Source: an uncultured Chthonomonas sp.
GTDB taxonomy: Bacteria; Armatimonadota; Chthonomonadetes; Chthonomonadales; CAJBBX01
NCBI GenBank assembly: GCA_903885605.1
Contig: CAISJD010000049.1
Span: forward strand, 1 to 64,000
Length of the DNA: 64,000 nt
Direction of reading: 5' to 3'
A program made the translations under genes and the position numbers. Under the pieces are notes generated by a model that had not been told where the DNA came from, made no database searches, and saw only the letters and a list, made by a program, of their open reading frames with translations. Positions 53,154-63,412 of this stretch are shown piece by piece; the stretch's first letter is position 1, and each line of letters begins with the position of its first letter.

Positions 53154-54107
53154 TCAGCCGCATCTGACGAGCACCTTCAGCGCGTCGCGCTGCTCGGCTC
53201 GTTGGAAGGCCTGGAGGCCCTGCGAGAGGTCGTACCGGGCGGTGCAGAGGCGCTCCACCGGGAAGCGATGCTCGGACATCTCGCGGAGGCCCCGGCCGAA
53301 CGGGCCGCAGCGGGAGCCGACGATGGTGATCTCGTTCACCACCACCGGCGCGAGGTTGAGGCCCATGTCGGCGGCGATGGTGGACTTGAGGATGAGCACG
53401 CCGCGCGGTCGGCACAGCCGCACCGCCTCAGAGAAGCCCGACGCCGAGCCTGTGGCCTCGACCACGATGTCGGCGCCCTCGGTGATGCCGTCGGAGCCCA
53501 TCTGCGGCCGAACGCCGCCCCAGTCGGCCAAGGTGACCTTGTGCGAATGGTGGCCGCAGAGCGTGACGTCGCCGGACGCCGTGGCCAGGGCCCAGGAGCA
53601 GAGGATGCCCAGCTTGCCGTCGCCCAGGACGATGCAGCGGTCCTTGCGCGCCACGTCGACCTGCTCCAGCATCTCGAACGCCGCCGAGACTGGCTCGCAG
53701 AAGACGGCCTGCTCGTCGGCCATGCCCTCGGGGACCTCGTGCAGGTTCTCCACGGGCAGGGCGCAGCGCTCGGCCATGCAGCCGTCGTGGCTCACGATGC
53801 CCAGCACGGTGCGGCCCGGGCAGTGGCGCTGGAGGCCATGCCGGCACCAGTCGCAGTCGCCGCAGGCCGCGTTGATCTCGCCCACCACGCGCTTGCCGAC
53901 CCACTCGGCGTCGTCGCACTGCTCCACCACGCCCACGAACTCGTGGCCCATAGCTCCCCGGTAGCCCATGTAGCCCCTGGCGATCTCGAGGTCGGTGCGG
54001 CAGATGCCGCAGAGCCCCACGCGCACCACCGCCCAGCCCGGCTTCAACTGCGGCTCCGGCCACTCCTCGGTGAGCCTGACCGCACCGTCAAACACTAGCG
54101 CCCGCAT
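53154..54107 (-). CDS. Zinc-dependent alcohol dehydrogenase (MDR) family
   Basis: 'VGLCGICRTDLEIARGYMGYRGAMGHEFVGVVEQ', structural Zn 'CGDCDWCRHGLQRHC', 'CIVLGDGKLGILCSWALA'. Confidence 0.95.
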   Translation of the reverse strand: MRALVFDGAVRLTEEWPEPQLKPGWAVVRVGLCGICRTDLEIARGYMGYRGAMGHEFVGVVEQCDDAEWVGKRVVGEINAACGDCDWCRHGLQRHCPGRTVLGIVSHDGCMAERCALPVENLHEVPEGMADEQAVFCEPVSAAFEMLEQVDVARKDRCIVLGDGKLGILCSWALATASGDVTLCGHHSHKVTLADWGGVRPQMGSDGITEGADIVVEATGSASGFSEAVRLCRPRGVLILKSTIAADMGLNLAPVVVNEITIVGSRCGPFGRGLREMSEHRFPVERLCTARYDLSQGLQAFQRAEQRDALKVLVRCG

Positions 54108-54201
54108 ATCGCCTCCATGCACCGGCGTGTGCCTACGCCGGATGATACGTTACAATAGCACCGTGCGGCCCGGCAGTTGCGCCGCAGAGGGAGCGCATTG
54201 C

Positions 54202-55596
54202 ATGGTACTGCTCGCCCTTGCCGCCGTCCTCCTGCTCGCGCCTACAGACCGACCGAAGCCCGAGGCGCCGGTGCGGATCCTGATCGATAGCATCCACGCA
54301 CACAACTTCCTGCGGATTGCGGCGAACGACGACCCCTTCTCCTACCACAGGGCCTACGGGCTGCGCCGGGCCTTCCGCGCGCTCGAGGTGCAGGGCGTCC
54401 GGACGCAAGAGGCCGGCTCCGGCCGCATCGACGATGCGCGGCTGGCAGGCGTGCGGGCGCTCTTCATCAACCTCGTCTCGGCGGAGCTGCCCGCGTTCAG
54501 CGTGCCCGAGATCGCGGCCATCAAGCGCTTCGTGCTTCGCGGCGGCGGCCTCTTCGTCGTCACGGACCACAGCAACTGCTACTACCACGCCCACAAGCTC
54601 GCGCCGCTGATGGAGGAGCTGGGCATGCGGGTGACCACGGAGACGGCCGCCGAGCGCGGCCCGCTCACGCTGGGCGCGGGCAACGGTTGGTTCGTCGCGG
54701 TCGACTTCGCGAAGCACCCGGTCACGCGGGGCTTACGGGCCGTGGCGCTGCAGACCGGAGGCACGGTGGACGACCGCTGGGCCATGGCCCGGACGACGGC
54801 GCGAGCCTGGGGCGACCAGTGGACCTCGCACCCGTTCGGCGAGGGCGACACGCCGGGCCACTACGGCAACTGGAAGCAGGACCCCGGTGAGCGCACCGGC
54901 CCCCTGGGCGTGGTGGCAGCGCGGACGCTGGGGCAGGGGCGTATCGTGGTGGTGGCCGACCAGAACCTGCTCGGCGACCCCTTCATCCGCTACGCCGACA
55001 ACGGACGCCTCTGGCTGAACGCCATGGCCTGGTTGACGCGCGAGCCGCGGCTGGCCGCGGCAGGCCCCTTCACCGGCGCTGTCGGCCCCCGAGTGGCGGC
55101 CTATGAGGAGTACCGCGCCTCGCTCTGGGGCAACAGCGGGAGCAAGGGTCTCTTCAACCTCTTCGCCGCCCTGGGCCGCCACGTACCGCTCTGTGCCGCG
55201 GCCGACCTGCCGGAGGCGCCGGACCTGATCCTCTTCGCCCATGACGGCTACGATCTTCCCGACGCAACGGCCGACGCCGTGGTCGATCACCTGCGGCGCG
55301 GCAATCCCGTGGTCATCCTCGGATCGGCGAAGGCGCCGGGGAGCCTCACACGGATGCTGGCCGCCCGGCTGGGTGAGCCGAAAGTCAGCGACGAGAGCGG
55401 CAACCGCGTGGCGACCTACCCGCGCGGCGGCGGGCGCCTGGTGACGCTGAAGGCGCTCGAAGCACTGCGCAACCCCAGGCTCGCGCCGCCGGAGCGGAAG
55501 CCCACAGAGGAGCAGCGCGTGCTCGTGGACGCCCTGCTCGTGCTGCTGCGTGACGAGATGACCAGGGCCGCCGCCGGGAGGCAGGCCCCCCGCTAG
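54202..55596 (+). CDS. Hypothetical protein, GATase/DUF4350-like fold
   Basis: 'PVRILIDSIHAHNFL...FSYHRAYGLRRAFRALEVQGVRTQ', 'SVPEIAAIKRFVLRGGGLFVVTDHSNCYYHAHKLAPLMEELGMRV', 'GQGRIVVVADQNLLGDPFIRYADNGRLWLNAMAWLTRE'. Confidence 0.7.
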   Translation: MVLLALAAVLLLAPTDRPKPEAPVRILIDSIHAHNFLRIAANDDPFSYHRAYGLRRAFRALEVQGVRTQEAGSGRIDDARLAGVRALFINLVSAELPAFSVPEIAAIKRFVLRGGGLFVVTDHSNCYYHAHKLAPLMEELGMRVTTETAAERGPLTLGAGNGWFVAVDFAKHPVTRGLRAVALQTGGTVDDRWAMARTTARAWGDQWTSHPFGEGDTPGHYGNWKQDPGERTGPLGVVAARTLGQGRIVVVADQNLLGDPFIRYADNGRLWLNAMAWLTREPRLAAAGPFTGAVGPRVAAYEEYRASLWGNSGSKGLFNLFAALGRHVPLCAAADLPEAPDLILFAHDGYDLPDATADAVVDHLRRGNPVVILGSAKAPGSLTRMLAARLGEPKVSDESGNRVATYPRGGGRLVTLKALEALRNPRLAPPERKPTEEQRVLVDALLVLLRDEMTRAAAGRQAPR

Positions 55597-57233
55597 CCGC
55601 CGACGCCCCAGGCCGCCTTCGCCCAGGCCTCCATGGCGCCGTAGCGGTCCTCCCAGGTGGTGTACATGGCGCCGACGATGCCGGGGATGTCCTTCGTGGC
55701 GGCCTTCCACCGCGTGATGGCCGCGCCGTCCTCGTCGCCGTCGTAGTAGCCCGAGAGCATTTGCTTCAGGCCCAGGTCGGCGAAGAAGCGGCAGTTCTTG
55801 CCCTCCAGCCCGCCGTGCCAGTTCACGATGCCCACGTCCTTAGCGAGCCCCTTCCAGCTTCCGGCAAGGGTGCCGTTCACCGCGTAGAGCTTCTCTACCG
55901 CGTTGTGCATGGGGTCGAACATATCGTTCCAGACCCAGATGCCGGCGTCGGGCCGGGCCTGCCGGATGATGGCCGCCGCCTTGCGCACGTTGTCGGCCAG
56001 GATCTGCCCCGGTGTCAGGTTGCGGCCCCGGCAGAGCGCGCACTGGTTGATGACGCGGATCTCGTCGTGCGACATGAGGAACGCGGCCGGGTGGAGCAGC
56101 GCGTCGGCGGCCTTCACCTCCTGCCGCCACTCGTCGAAGATGGCCGGCTCGCTGAGGCAGCTGTTCAGGCGGTCCTCGTAGACGATGATTGAGTGGTGCC
56201 AGCTCACGCGGAGCCGCTCGGCCTCGCGGATGCGCGTGCCGGAGGTCAGGCGGATGGGCGGCTGCTCATGGTAGGCGATCCAGGGGTGCAATACCGGGTC
56301 GACGATGCGCTGGAAGTCGCGCCCCTCCTCGTAGGCCGTGCCGCCCTCGCCGCGCACCGCCACCGGGCATCCCGGCCGACGCAGCACATTGACGAGGCCG
56401 ATCTCCTCGATGGCCAGGTCGTCCCACCAGAGCTTGCCCTCCTTGCCGCCCCAGCTGCCCAGGTAGAGGTTGGCCTCGGTCGCGTCGAAGCTGTTGAAGA
56501 CGATGTCGTAGCGCTTCCAGTCCTGCGTCCGCTGCACGCGGAAGGTCTGGAAGCTGAGCGAGTCGCCCTTCGGGGTGAGGAGCTTGATCTCGGGGTCCGC
56601 GGGGGCGAGGCCCTCGGTCTTGACCCAGACGGAGACGTGGTACTGGCGGCGCGGCTGGAGCTTCACGGGCTGGCTGACCCGGCAGTGGCGGTACTGGTTC
56701 TTGCCGATGCCCTCCATGCGGAGCGAACTGCGGCCGGAGTGCCTGACGTCACGGTCGATGAAGGTGGTGACGCCCTCGTCATCCTGCCAGCCCCAGCCCA
56801 CGGCCCGGTTGCCGGTCTCGGCCTCGAAGCCGCCGTTGGCCACGCGGGTCGGGTTGTCCTGCTGCAGCCGGGCGATGCCGTCCTTCACGACGTAGAGCGC
56901 GTCTCGAACGGCCACGCCCTCCATGTTGTTCCGGTCGCGGGAGTTGCCCATGACGATGGCGACGAGGTCAATGCCGTTCAGCTTGGCCGCTCGACGCAGG
57001 GCCGGGGCGCGGCCGGCAGCCACGTTGGCCGAGAGCGCCACGCCGTTGTACCCGGCACGATGGGTGGCAGGCAGCCGGTCGATGACGCGGTCGACCTCCT
57101 TCGGATCGCTCATATCGCGCCAGACGAAGAGCCAGCGACGCTGCATCGTCGGCTTGCCGGGGCCCTGTCCAGCCGAGCATGCCGGAGCCGCAGCCAACGC
57201 CGCCAGGACCGCCAACACCAAGCCGAGCCTCAT
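55593..57233 (-). CDS. Secreted glycosidase-like protein with internal carbohydrate-binding-like beta-sandwich (GH20-like TIM barrel)
   Basis: Signal peptide; 'HRAGYNGVALSANV', CBM-like 'VANGGFEAETGNRAVGWGWQDDEGVTTFIDRDVRHSGRSSLRMEG', 'MSHDEIRVINQC', 'GIWVWNDMFDPMHNAVEKLYAVNGTLAGSWKGLAKDVGIVNWHGG'. Confidence 0.75.
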   Translation of the reverse strand: MRLGLVLAVLAALAAAPACSAGQGPGKPTMQRRWLFVWRDMSDPKEVDRVIDRLPATHRAGYNGVALSANVAAGRAPALRRAAKLNGIDLVAIVMGNSRDRNNMEGVAVRDALYVVKDGIARLQQDNPTRVANGGFEAETGNRAVGWGWQDDEGVTTFIDRDVRHSGRSSLRMEGIGKNQYRHCRVSQPVKLQPRRQYHVSVWVKTEGLAPADPEIKLLTPKGDSLSFQTFRVQRTQDWKRYDIVFNSFDATEANLYLGSWGGKEGKLWWDDLAIEEIGLVNVLRRPGCPVAVRGEGGTAYEEGRDFQRIVDPVLHPWIAYHEQPPIRLTSGTRIREAERLRVSWHHSIIVYEDRLNSCLSEPAIFDEWRQEVKAADALLHPAAFLMSHDEIRVINQCALCRGRNLTPGQILADNVRKAAAIIRQARPDAGIWVWNDMFDPMHNAVEKLYAVNGTLAGSWKGLAKDVGIVNWHGGLEGKNCRFFADLGLKQMLSGYYDGDEDGAAITRWKAATKDIPGIVGAMYTTWEDRYGAMEAWAKAAWGVGG

Positions 57234-57307
57234 GCCGCACCTCCCGCGGCCCAAGCAGGCCGCACCACCTCCACGATACCCCGTGCGGTGAGGAGGTGAG
57301 GCCGAAA

Positions 57308-58441
57308 CTACCTGCTGACGGCTCCCAGCACCACCTGGGCGTAGATGCGGTGGCCGAAGTCGTTGGGGTGGTTCACTCCGTTGCCGGTGAGGTCGAAGTC
57401 GCGCTTGCGCTTGTGCAGCTCGGTCCAGACCGAGGTGACGTCGGCCAGGGCAACGCCCTTGCCGCAGAGGCCGGCCAGGGCGTCCCGGTACTGCGGGAAA
57501 CGGTCGTGGCGAAGGGCGGTCCAGTCCGGATTGCCCAGCATGGGGGCGACGAGTATGAACTCGGCCTCGGGGCGACGGGTCCGGACGGCGTCGATCATCT
57601 TGCCGATGATAGCGGCGTAGTCGGGGGCGTCTCGCCCGGCGGCGTCGTTCATGCCGAACGCGAGGATGACCAGGTCGGGTTGCGCGTCGGCTACCTTGCC
57701 GATCTCGCCGAGCCCCCAGGACGTGTCGGTGCCGCCCACGGCGAAGTTGGCCAGCGTCACGGCGGCGCGGCGTCGGCGCTCCAAGGCGAGGCGCACGAGC
57801 TCCTGCCAGGGCGGCTGGTGCGGCGGCACACCGGCCCAGCCGGAGCAGTTGCAGCCCGTGGAGATGCTGTCGCCCAGGAGCGCCACGGCCAGCGGGCGGC
57901 GCTGCTTGAGGCGCTCCAGGGCTTTCGGCAGGCTACCGGCAGAACGTGGCGAGGGCCAGGCCGACCGCCGGTGGTCATAGGTCACCGTGACCTGCATGTC
58001 CAGGTACTCGGTGGAGGCGCCGAAAAGGATCTCATCGCCGCCGTCGCGGTGTGTCAGGTTGAACATCTGGGTGCCGTGCTTGCGCCGAAGCTGGGCCGGG
58101 CTCGCGCAGGGGATACGCGAGCCGTCGGGCAGCGTCAGCCGGCCACGGGCGGCATCCCAGACGTAATCGCTCCCCGCCTCATAGGTGACAAGGCCGGAGG
58201 TGCTCACCACCGAGAGGATGCGCGTCGGAGCGTAGATGAGGGGCGCCGACGGCGGCTCGGAGGCGCCCTCCCGCACGAAGAGGACGCTCTCGCCGCGCAT
58301 GGCCGACGTTCGCCAGAAGGGCGTGAGCAGGCGTTCGTCGAGCTTCCAGGCCGACGGCTTCGCGGCGGGTTGCGCGGCGGCGCAGGCGACCAACAAGGCT
58401 GCCGCCGCGGCGAGGGCGGCGACCAGGTGGCTGCAGGTCAT
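57308..58441 (-). CDS. SGNH/GDSL hydrolase family protein, secreted
   Basis: Signal peptide; 'LAVALLGDSISTGCNCSGWAGVPPHQP', 'VTLANFAVGGTDTSWGLGE', 'LVILAFGMNDAAGRDAPDYAAIIGKMI', 'GNGVNHPNDFGHRIYAQVVLGAV'. Confidence 0.93.
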   Translation of the reverse strand: MTCSHLVAALAAAAALLVACAAAQPAAKPSAWKLDERLLTPFWRTSAMRGESVLFVREGASEPPSAPLIYAPTRILSVVSTSGLVTYEAGSDYVWDAARGRLTLPDGSRIPCASPAQLRRKHGTQMFNLTHRDGGDEILFGASTEYLDMQVTVTYDHRRSAWPSPRSAGSLPKALERLKQRRPLAVALLGDSISTGCNCSGWAGVPPHQPPWQELVRLALERRRRAAVTLANFAVGGTDTSWGLGEIGKVADAQPDLVILAFGMNDAAGRDAPDYAAIIGKMIDAVRTRRPEAEFILVAPMLGNPDWTALRHDRFPQYRDALAGLCGKGVALADVTSVWTELHKRKRDFDLTGNGVNHPNDFGHRIYAQVVLGAVSR

Positions 58442-58465
58442 GGTGCGGTCCTCTCCGGTTCGAGC

Positions 58466-59782
58466 CTACTTGTAAATGGGCAGCTTCCAGGGCTTGCGGT
58501 ATTCGCGGGCGTAGCAGAGGGCGTCCTTGCCGGCCCGACCCACGATATCGTTCTTCGCTTTGTCCCAGCGGACCGTCGAACCCGCGAGGAGTGAGCAGTT
58601 GGCCAGGTGGCAGACGATGGTGGTCTGCGCCATGGATGCCAGGTGGGAGCGCGGCTGCTCGCGGCTCTTCACGCAGTCGAGCCAGTTCTGCCAGTGGTCG
58701 TTGGTCGGCTCCACGCGCTCCGGCGGGATCAGCTCGCCCGACGGGTCCATGACGTGCCAGCCGCCGCGCCAGACGCGCAGTGTCTTGCCCTCAGCGCTGA
58801 CGAATTCGGTGCCGTGGTCCGGCCTGCCGGGGAAGTCGCGGCCCGTCTGCCAGTGGAGCATCACATCGGGCTTGGCGAAGCGCATGAGGCTCTGCACGGT
58901 ATCCGGTGCGGTGCGGTCGTCGGTGGGATAGGCGAGGCGGCCGCCGTAGCTCGTCACCTCGGTGGGCATGGCCAGGTCCGTATCGGCGCTGAGGCCCAGG
59001 AGGGCGATGTCCATCATATGGACGCCCCAGTCGCCGGTCATGCCCGAACCGTAGTTGAGGAACCAGCGCCAATTCCCGTGGACGTGGTTGGGCGCGTAGG
59101 GAAGCATGGCGGCGGGGCCGGTCCAGAAGTCGTAGTCCAGGCCGGCGGGCGGCGTCGTGGGCGCCACGTTGCCGACGGCGAAGGGGTCCGTCTTCCAGGC
59201 GCGGGCGAGGACGACCCTGCCCAGCTTGCCCGCGCGGACGTAGGCTACCGCGTTCGTGAACTCCGGTGTGCTCCGCTGCCAGGTTCCCACCTGCACGATG
59301 CGGCCGAAGTGCCTAACGGCGGCGGCCATGGACTTCGCCTCGACGATGCTGTGGGAGATGGGCTTCTCGCAGTAGGCGTCCTTGCCGGCTTCGACGGCGT
59401 GGATCAGGTTCAGGGCGTGCCAGTGGTCGGGCGTGCCGATGATGACGGCGTCGATGTCCTTCCGCTCCAGCATCTTGCGGTAGTCGCGGTAGAGGGTAGG
59501 CGCCTTGCCGTACTTCTCGGTGACGTTCTTGATGTCGCCGGGCATGCGGGCCTCGTCCACGTCACAAAGGGCCGCAACCTCGACCTCGGGCTTCTCCATG
59601 AGCGCGCGCATGTTGTGCGCGCCCATGCCGCCACAGCCGATGAGGCCCAGCACCAGCTTGTCGTTGGCGCCCACGGCTCGGCGTGCGCCTCGTGCAGCGG
59701 GCGCCGGCATGACGTCGGCGGCCAGCCCGGCCCCGACGGCGGCGGCCGCTCCGATGAAGGTCCGACGCGAAAGGTCGTTCAT
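58466..59782 (-). CDS. Gfo/Idh/MocA family oxidoreductase with Tat-type signal
   Basis: 'LSRRTFIGAAAAVGAGLAADVMPAPAARG', 'LVLGLIGCGGMGAHNMRAL', 'DAVIIGTPDHWHALNLIHAVEAGKDAYCEKPISHSIVEAKSM'. Confidence 0.95.
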   Translation of the reverse strand: MNDLSRRTFIGAAAAVGAGLAADVMPAPAARGARRAVGANDKLVLGLIGCGGMGAHNMRALMEKPEVEVAALCDVDEARMPGDIKNVTEKYGKAPTLYRDYRKMLERKDIDAVIIGTPDHWHALNLIHAVEAGKDAYCEKPISHSIVEAKSMAAAVRHFGRIVQVGTWQRSTPEFTNAVAYVRAGKLGRVVLARAWKTDPFAVGNVAPTTPPAGLDYDFWTGPAAMLPYAPNHVHGNWRWFLNYGSGMTGDWGVHMMDIALLGLSADTDLAMPTEVTSYGGRLAYPTDDRTAPDTVQSLMRFAKPDVMLHWQTGRDFPGRPDHGTEFVSAEGKTLRVWRGGWHVMDPSGELIPPERVEPTNDHWQNWLDCVKSREQPRSHLASMAQTTIVCHLANCSLLAGSTVRWDKAKNDIVGRAGKDALCYAREYRKPWKLPIYK

Positions 59783-59884
59783 GGCATGCCTCCTTGCGGT
59801 CGCGCCGCCCGCCTCGGGATGGGCGGCGCACTTCGAACATGGTACCGGACGCGCGCGGCGCCGCGGCTACTCAGGCCACACCGA

Positions 59885-62548
59885 CTACGGCTTACTGCCG
59901 CCTGGGAACAGCCGGTGGATCGCGTCTCCTTGGATCACCGCATCCGCGCGACGGCGGGCCCGATCGGTGCGGCCGGCGCCGAGGTCGGCCAGGGCGCCCC
60001 GGAACTCCTGTACCTGGGCGGGCTGCGCGGCGCCCCTCTGCTGGAGCGCTGCATAGGCGCGGAGGATGGCATTTCGGCACTCGCGCTGCCCTTGCAGCCG
60101 GCGCGTCGCCTCCCTGTAGTCACCGCGCCGCAGGACGATCCGAACCTCCGCGCCGGCTTCAAGCGTGATCGGCAGGCCGATACGAACCCGAGTCGCCTGC
60201 ATGGACCGGCTCCTCCCACCGATCGTCACGGTGTACTGGCCGTCAGTTAGGTGGGATAGCCGCAGCGTGCAGGCGCGCCTGGTGGACGTCGGGTTATAGA
60301 CGAGGAGGTTGCGCTGTATGCCCTGCAGCGAGAGCTCGAAGTCGTCCATGGCGTCGAGGTTCAGGACCATCACCTGCCGGTCGCTGGTGTCGGCGACGGC
60401 CTCGAACATCCAGTCGTTCCAGAGCCCGAGGCTCGCCATGTAGGCGGCGGTCGGCCCGCGGTGCCCACCCTCCCCTTCGAGCGAGTAGAACGGCTCGATG
60501 GGAAAGTACATCCCGGGGCCTGACCGGGAGGTCCCGTCGTGAGCGCGGACCGGCGCGGTCCAGAATGCGGGGTAGAAGCAGAACGAGTTGGTTCGGTTCA
60601 GGTTTGCCAGCTTCAGGAGCAGCTTCCTCAGCGGATTGGTGGGATCGTGCTTCAGCACCCAGACGATTGCGAGGTGCGCTTCAGCGGTCTCCCACGGCGT
60701 CAGTACGTGCGCCCCGCAGTGGGGGAAGAAGAGCCCGGCGCTGTGGAGCTCGCGGCTCACGGCATCCGTTTCGTCGTCGTACCAGGGCGTCAGCCTCAGC
60801 AGCGTGTTCAGGAAGTCGCGCGAGTAGCGGAGGTACTTAGCATCCCCCGTGGCCTCGTAGATCCTGTGTACGGCGACGGCGCCGTAGGCGTTGCCGAAGA
60901 GCTCGGTGATCGGGAACTGGCCGGGCTCGGCATACGTGCGATCATAGACCTCGTTGGCCATACGGTAGTGCATGCGTTCCATGAGGGTGTCCACGGCTCG
61001 CCGCGCCTCACTCAGGTAGCCCGAGTCGCCGGCCATGTCGTAGGCCGCCATCATGAGAAAGGCGTAGGTACCGATCTGCCAGGGCTCCCGGACCGTCCCC
61101 AGCCGCGGCAGGTCATTCTGCCTCATGGGCTGCTTGCGATAGGGGTCAAACCACTGCGGCAGTACGTAGTCGACGTTATTCGCCAGCTCACGGAGCCCTG
61201 CGGCGGCCATCAGGAACCGGCCCGCCACCGCTGGGTTGAAGCCGCCGGCGCCGGCAGCGCTCGATGCCCGCAGGACCTCCTGGTGGAAGTAGAGGTCCTG
61301 CCACGACATCTCCAGGTCTCCCACGTGCTCCGGTTGGCGCGTGCCGTGGCGGATCAGGCCGGCCCTCGGGTCGTAAAAGCGGGGCAGCGCGTCCTTCTTG
61401 CGCATCGCGAGCGTCAGGGCGGTGCGGTCGCCCCTGAGCCGGGCGAGGAGCAGCCAGGGAGACAGATGGTTGTTGACCGTGGAGAAGTCCCATCCGGCGG
61501 CGACCTGCTCGGGACCGGGCTGTGCGGAGCCCGGATGCACGACCATCGTCTCCTGCGGACGGACAAGCTCGACGGGCCGGTCTCGCCAGGGCGCAGCGAT
61601 CTCGGCGACAGTACCGGGCTTCATGAGGTCCGCCAGGGTCTGCGTCGCGACGTGATCCCAGCTCGCCGGACGACCGGTGGTCTGGTCGGTCGGCCAGGGC
61701 GCGGACGCAGGGTGGAGCGGCGCGAACAGGCGCATCATCGTGTCCAGCGCCGCCAGCGAGGTGGGTCTGCGGGCTCGGATGCCCTGATAGAGGGAGAACT
61801 CGATCACCATGTCGCCTGCTGGAATGGTACGCCCTGTCAGCCCCTTGAAGTGCATCCCGAGGCCGATGCGGTCGCCGTCGCGACGGGTCATGATCCGCAC
61901 ATCATGGAAACGGGCGACGCCGTCGCGGCGCATCCAGTGCATGGGCGTCATGTTGAAGAACACGGCGGCCTCGAACCGATCATCCCAGAGGTAGGCCGCC
62001 GGGAAGCCGTACCCGTGCGGAATGCCCGCCGACCCATAGATGCTGTCCGGCCCCTGATCCACCCGGACAGCGGGGTCGGCACGCCGGCCCCACAGGGCCA
62101 CCGTGGGCTGCGGCGACTCGAGCCTGAGCGGCTCGCGCAGATGGCATGTGATCCTGAACAGCATAAGCGGGCTCTTGGCTGATGCTGACACCCGCAGCGA
62201 CCAATCATACGCCGGCTTGGCATGGCGGCCGACGAGCTCCACGCACGTGCGGGAAGGCGTGTTCGCGATGACTGTGAACCCGGTAGGCAGGTCACCAAAG
62301 AGCGAGCCCTTCAGGAGGGGCTCCGGGGCCTCGAAGCCCTCACGCCACGCGCCTCGATCCCTGACGTACGTAGTCAGGGAATAGCCTTTATCGCCGGTTC
62401 TGAACACCACCTTCTGATTGCCGACCGCCATTTCGGCGCGGCCGACGGCAACCGTCAGCGTGGGACCGGCGCGCAGCTCTGCTGTTTGCCGTGGCCGGGC
62501 CGTACCGGTCAGCGCAATGAGAGCCACGGCCAGATGCCCGAGTGTCAT
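59885..62548 (-). CDS. Secreted six-hairpin glycosidase-like protein, function unknown
   Basis: Signal peptide; alpha/alpha barrel-like 'REPWQIGTYAFLMMAAYDMAGDSGYLSEARRAVDTLMERM', 'NAYGAVAVHRIYEATGDAKYLRYSRDFLNTLLRLTPWY'. Confidence 0.7.
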   Translation of the reverse strand: MTLGHLAVALIALTGTARPRQTAELRAGPTLTVAVGRAEMAVGNQKVVFRTGDKGYSLTTYVRDRGAWREGFEAPEPLLKGSLFGDLPTGFTVIANTPSRTCVELVGRHAKPAYDWSLRVSASAKSPLMLFRITCHLREPLRLESPQPTVALWGRRADPAVRVDQGPDSIYGSAGIPHGYGFPAAYLWDDRFEAAVFFNMTPMHWMRRDGVARFHDVRIMTRRDGDRIGLGMHFKGLTGRTIPAGDMVIEFSLYQGIRARRPTSLAALDTMMRLFAPLHPASAPWPTDQTTGRPASWDHVATQTLADLMKPGTVAEIAAPWRDRPVELVRPQETMVVHPGSAQPGPEQVAAGWDFSTVNNHLSPWLLLARLRGDRTALTLAMRKKDALPRFYDPRAGLIRHGTRQPEHVGDLEMSWQDLYFHQEVLRASSAAGAGGFNPAVAGRFLMAAAGLRELANNVDYVLPQWFDPYRKQPMRQNDLPRLGTVREPWQIGTYAFLMMAAYDMAGDSGYLSEARRAVDTLMERMHYRMANEVYDRTYAEPGQFPITELFGNAYGAVAVHRIYEATGDAKYLRYSRDFLNTLLRLTPWYDDETDAVSRELHSAGLFFPHCGAHVLTPWETAEAHLAIVWVLKHDPTNPLRKLLLKLANLNRTNSFCFYPAFWTAPVRAHDGTSRSGPGMYFPIEPFYSLEGEGGHRGPTAAYMASLGLWNDWMFEAVADTSDRQVMVLNLDAMDDFELSLQGIQRNLLVYNPTSTRRACTLRLSHLTDGQYTVTIGGRSRSMQATRVRIGLPITLEAGAEVRIVLRRGDYREATRRLQGQRECRNAILRAYAALQQRGAAQPAQVQEFRGALADLGAGRTDRARRRADAVIQGDAIHRLFPGGSKP

Positions 62549-63067
62549 GTGTCTACTCCGGAGCGTGAGTGGTGTCCAAAGGTGCGGCCTATGGGCGTGA
62601 GAAGGACGAAGATGAGACGGCAAAGAACAGCCTGGCGGCATCGGACCGGCTCTATGAGTATGACGGCGTCTTCAAGCGATCAGTTGTTCACGGCTTGGTG
62701 AAGGCCATCATGGACCGTGAGGCTTCCGCTCAGCCTGGGAGCGTAGCCCTGATCAGGTGAGCTTACAAGACGGCTACCGGCGCCGCACGTGCAACATAAC
62801 CAGGGTAAGGGGCCTGCGGCGGCCAGGGGCCCATCGCCTGTCCTCGCTAGCGCTCTCGCAGTGCAGGGGTCCGGCTGGTTCGCCGTGGGAAGGCCAGATG
62901 CTGTTCAGGCTACTGGCTTGCGCAGGCATGCCCGACTTCGGGTGAGGCCCAGGAGGGAAGGAGGCGGCGCGACGGCTCGCCGCGCGACGGGCACGGAGTT
63001 CCCGCGGAGAACCTGCATATTGGCCCACAGATGCACACTGAGAACGGGACAGCAGAAGGAGGAGGCA

Positions 63068-63412
63068 ATGGTAGCGAAGCACACGATGCCGGCGGCAGTG
63101 CTAGCCGTCGCAGGCTTTGTGGGAGGCGTGTTCGGTTCGGCGCTGCGGGCCGGGCCGGTGCTGGCCCAGGGATCGGGTGGCGCCGCGCCAGAGGTACGCG
63201 CCCGCTCGTTCGTGCTCGAGGACGCCGATGGCCGAGAGCGCGCACGGCTGGGCGCCGACCGCGTGAGTACCGGAATAAGCCTCAATGATGGCTCTGGGAG
63301 GGAGCGCGTCGACTTCGGCGTCACGACCGACGGCAGGAATGCCGGGATGGGAGTGTCCCATGCGAACGGCAAACGGGCGAAGCGAGCGGCCGGGAGTACG
63401 CCGGCAGTCTAG
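63068..63412 (+). CDS. Small secreted repeat-type protein ('ARxFxLxDxxGRxRAxLG' family), possibly 3'-truncated or frameshifted
   Basis: RBS aggaggag upstream; signal 'TMPAAVLAVAGFVGGVFGSALRAGPVLAQ'; 'VRARSFVLEDADGRERARLGADRVSTGISLNDGSGRERVDFGVTTDGRNAGMGVSHANGKR'. Confidence 0.6.
   Translation: MVAKHTMPAAVLAVAGFVGGVFGSALRAGPVLAQGSGGAAPEVRARSFVLEDADGRERARLGADRVSTGISLNDGSGRERVDFGVTTDGRNAGMGVSHANGKRAKRAAGSTPAV

Noticed and set aside
58607-62182. Two 547-aa plus-strand ORFs (58607-60250 and 60539-62182)
   Set aside because: Antisense to the Gfo/Idh and six-hairpin genes, which have clear motifs and signal peptides.
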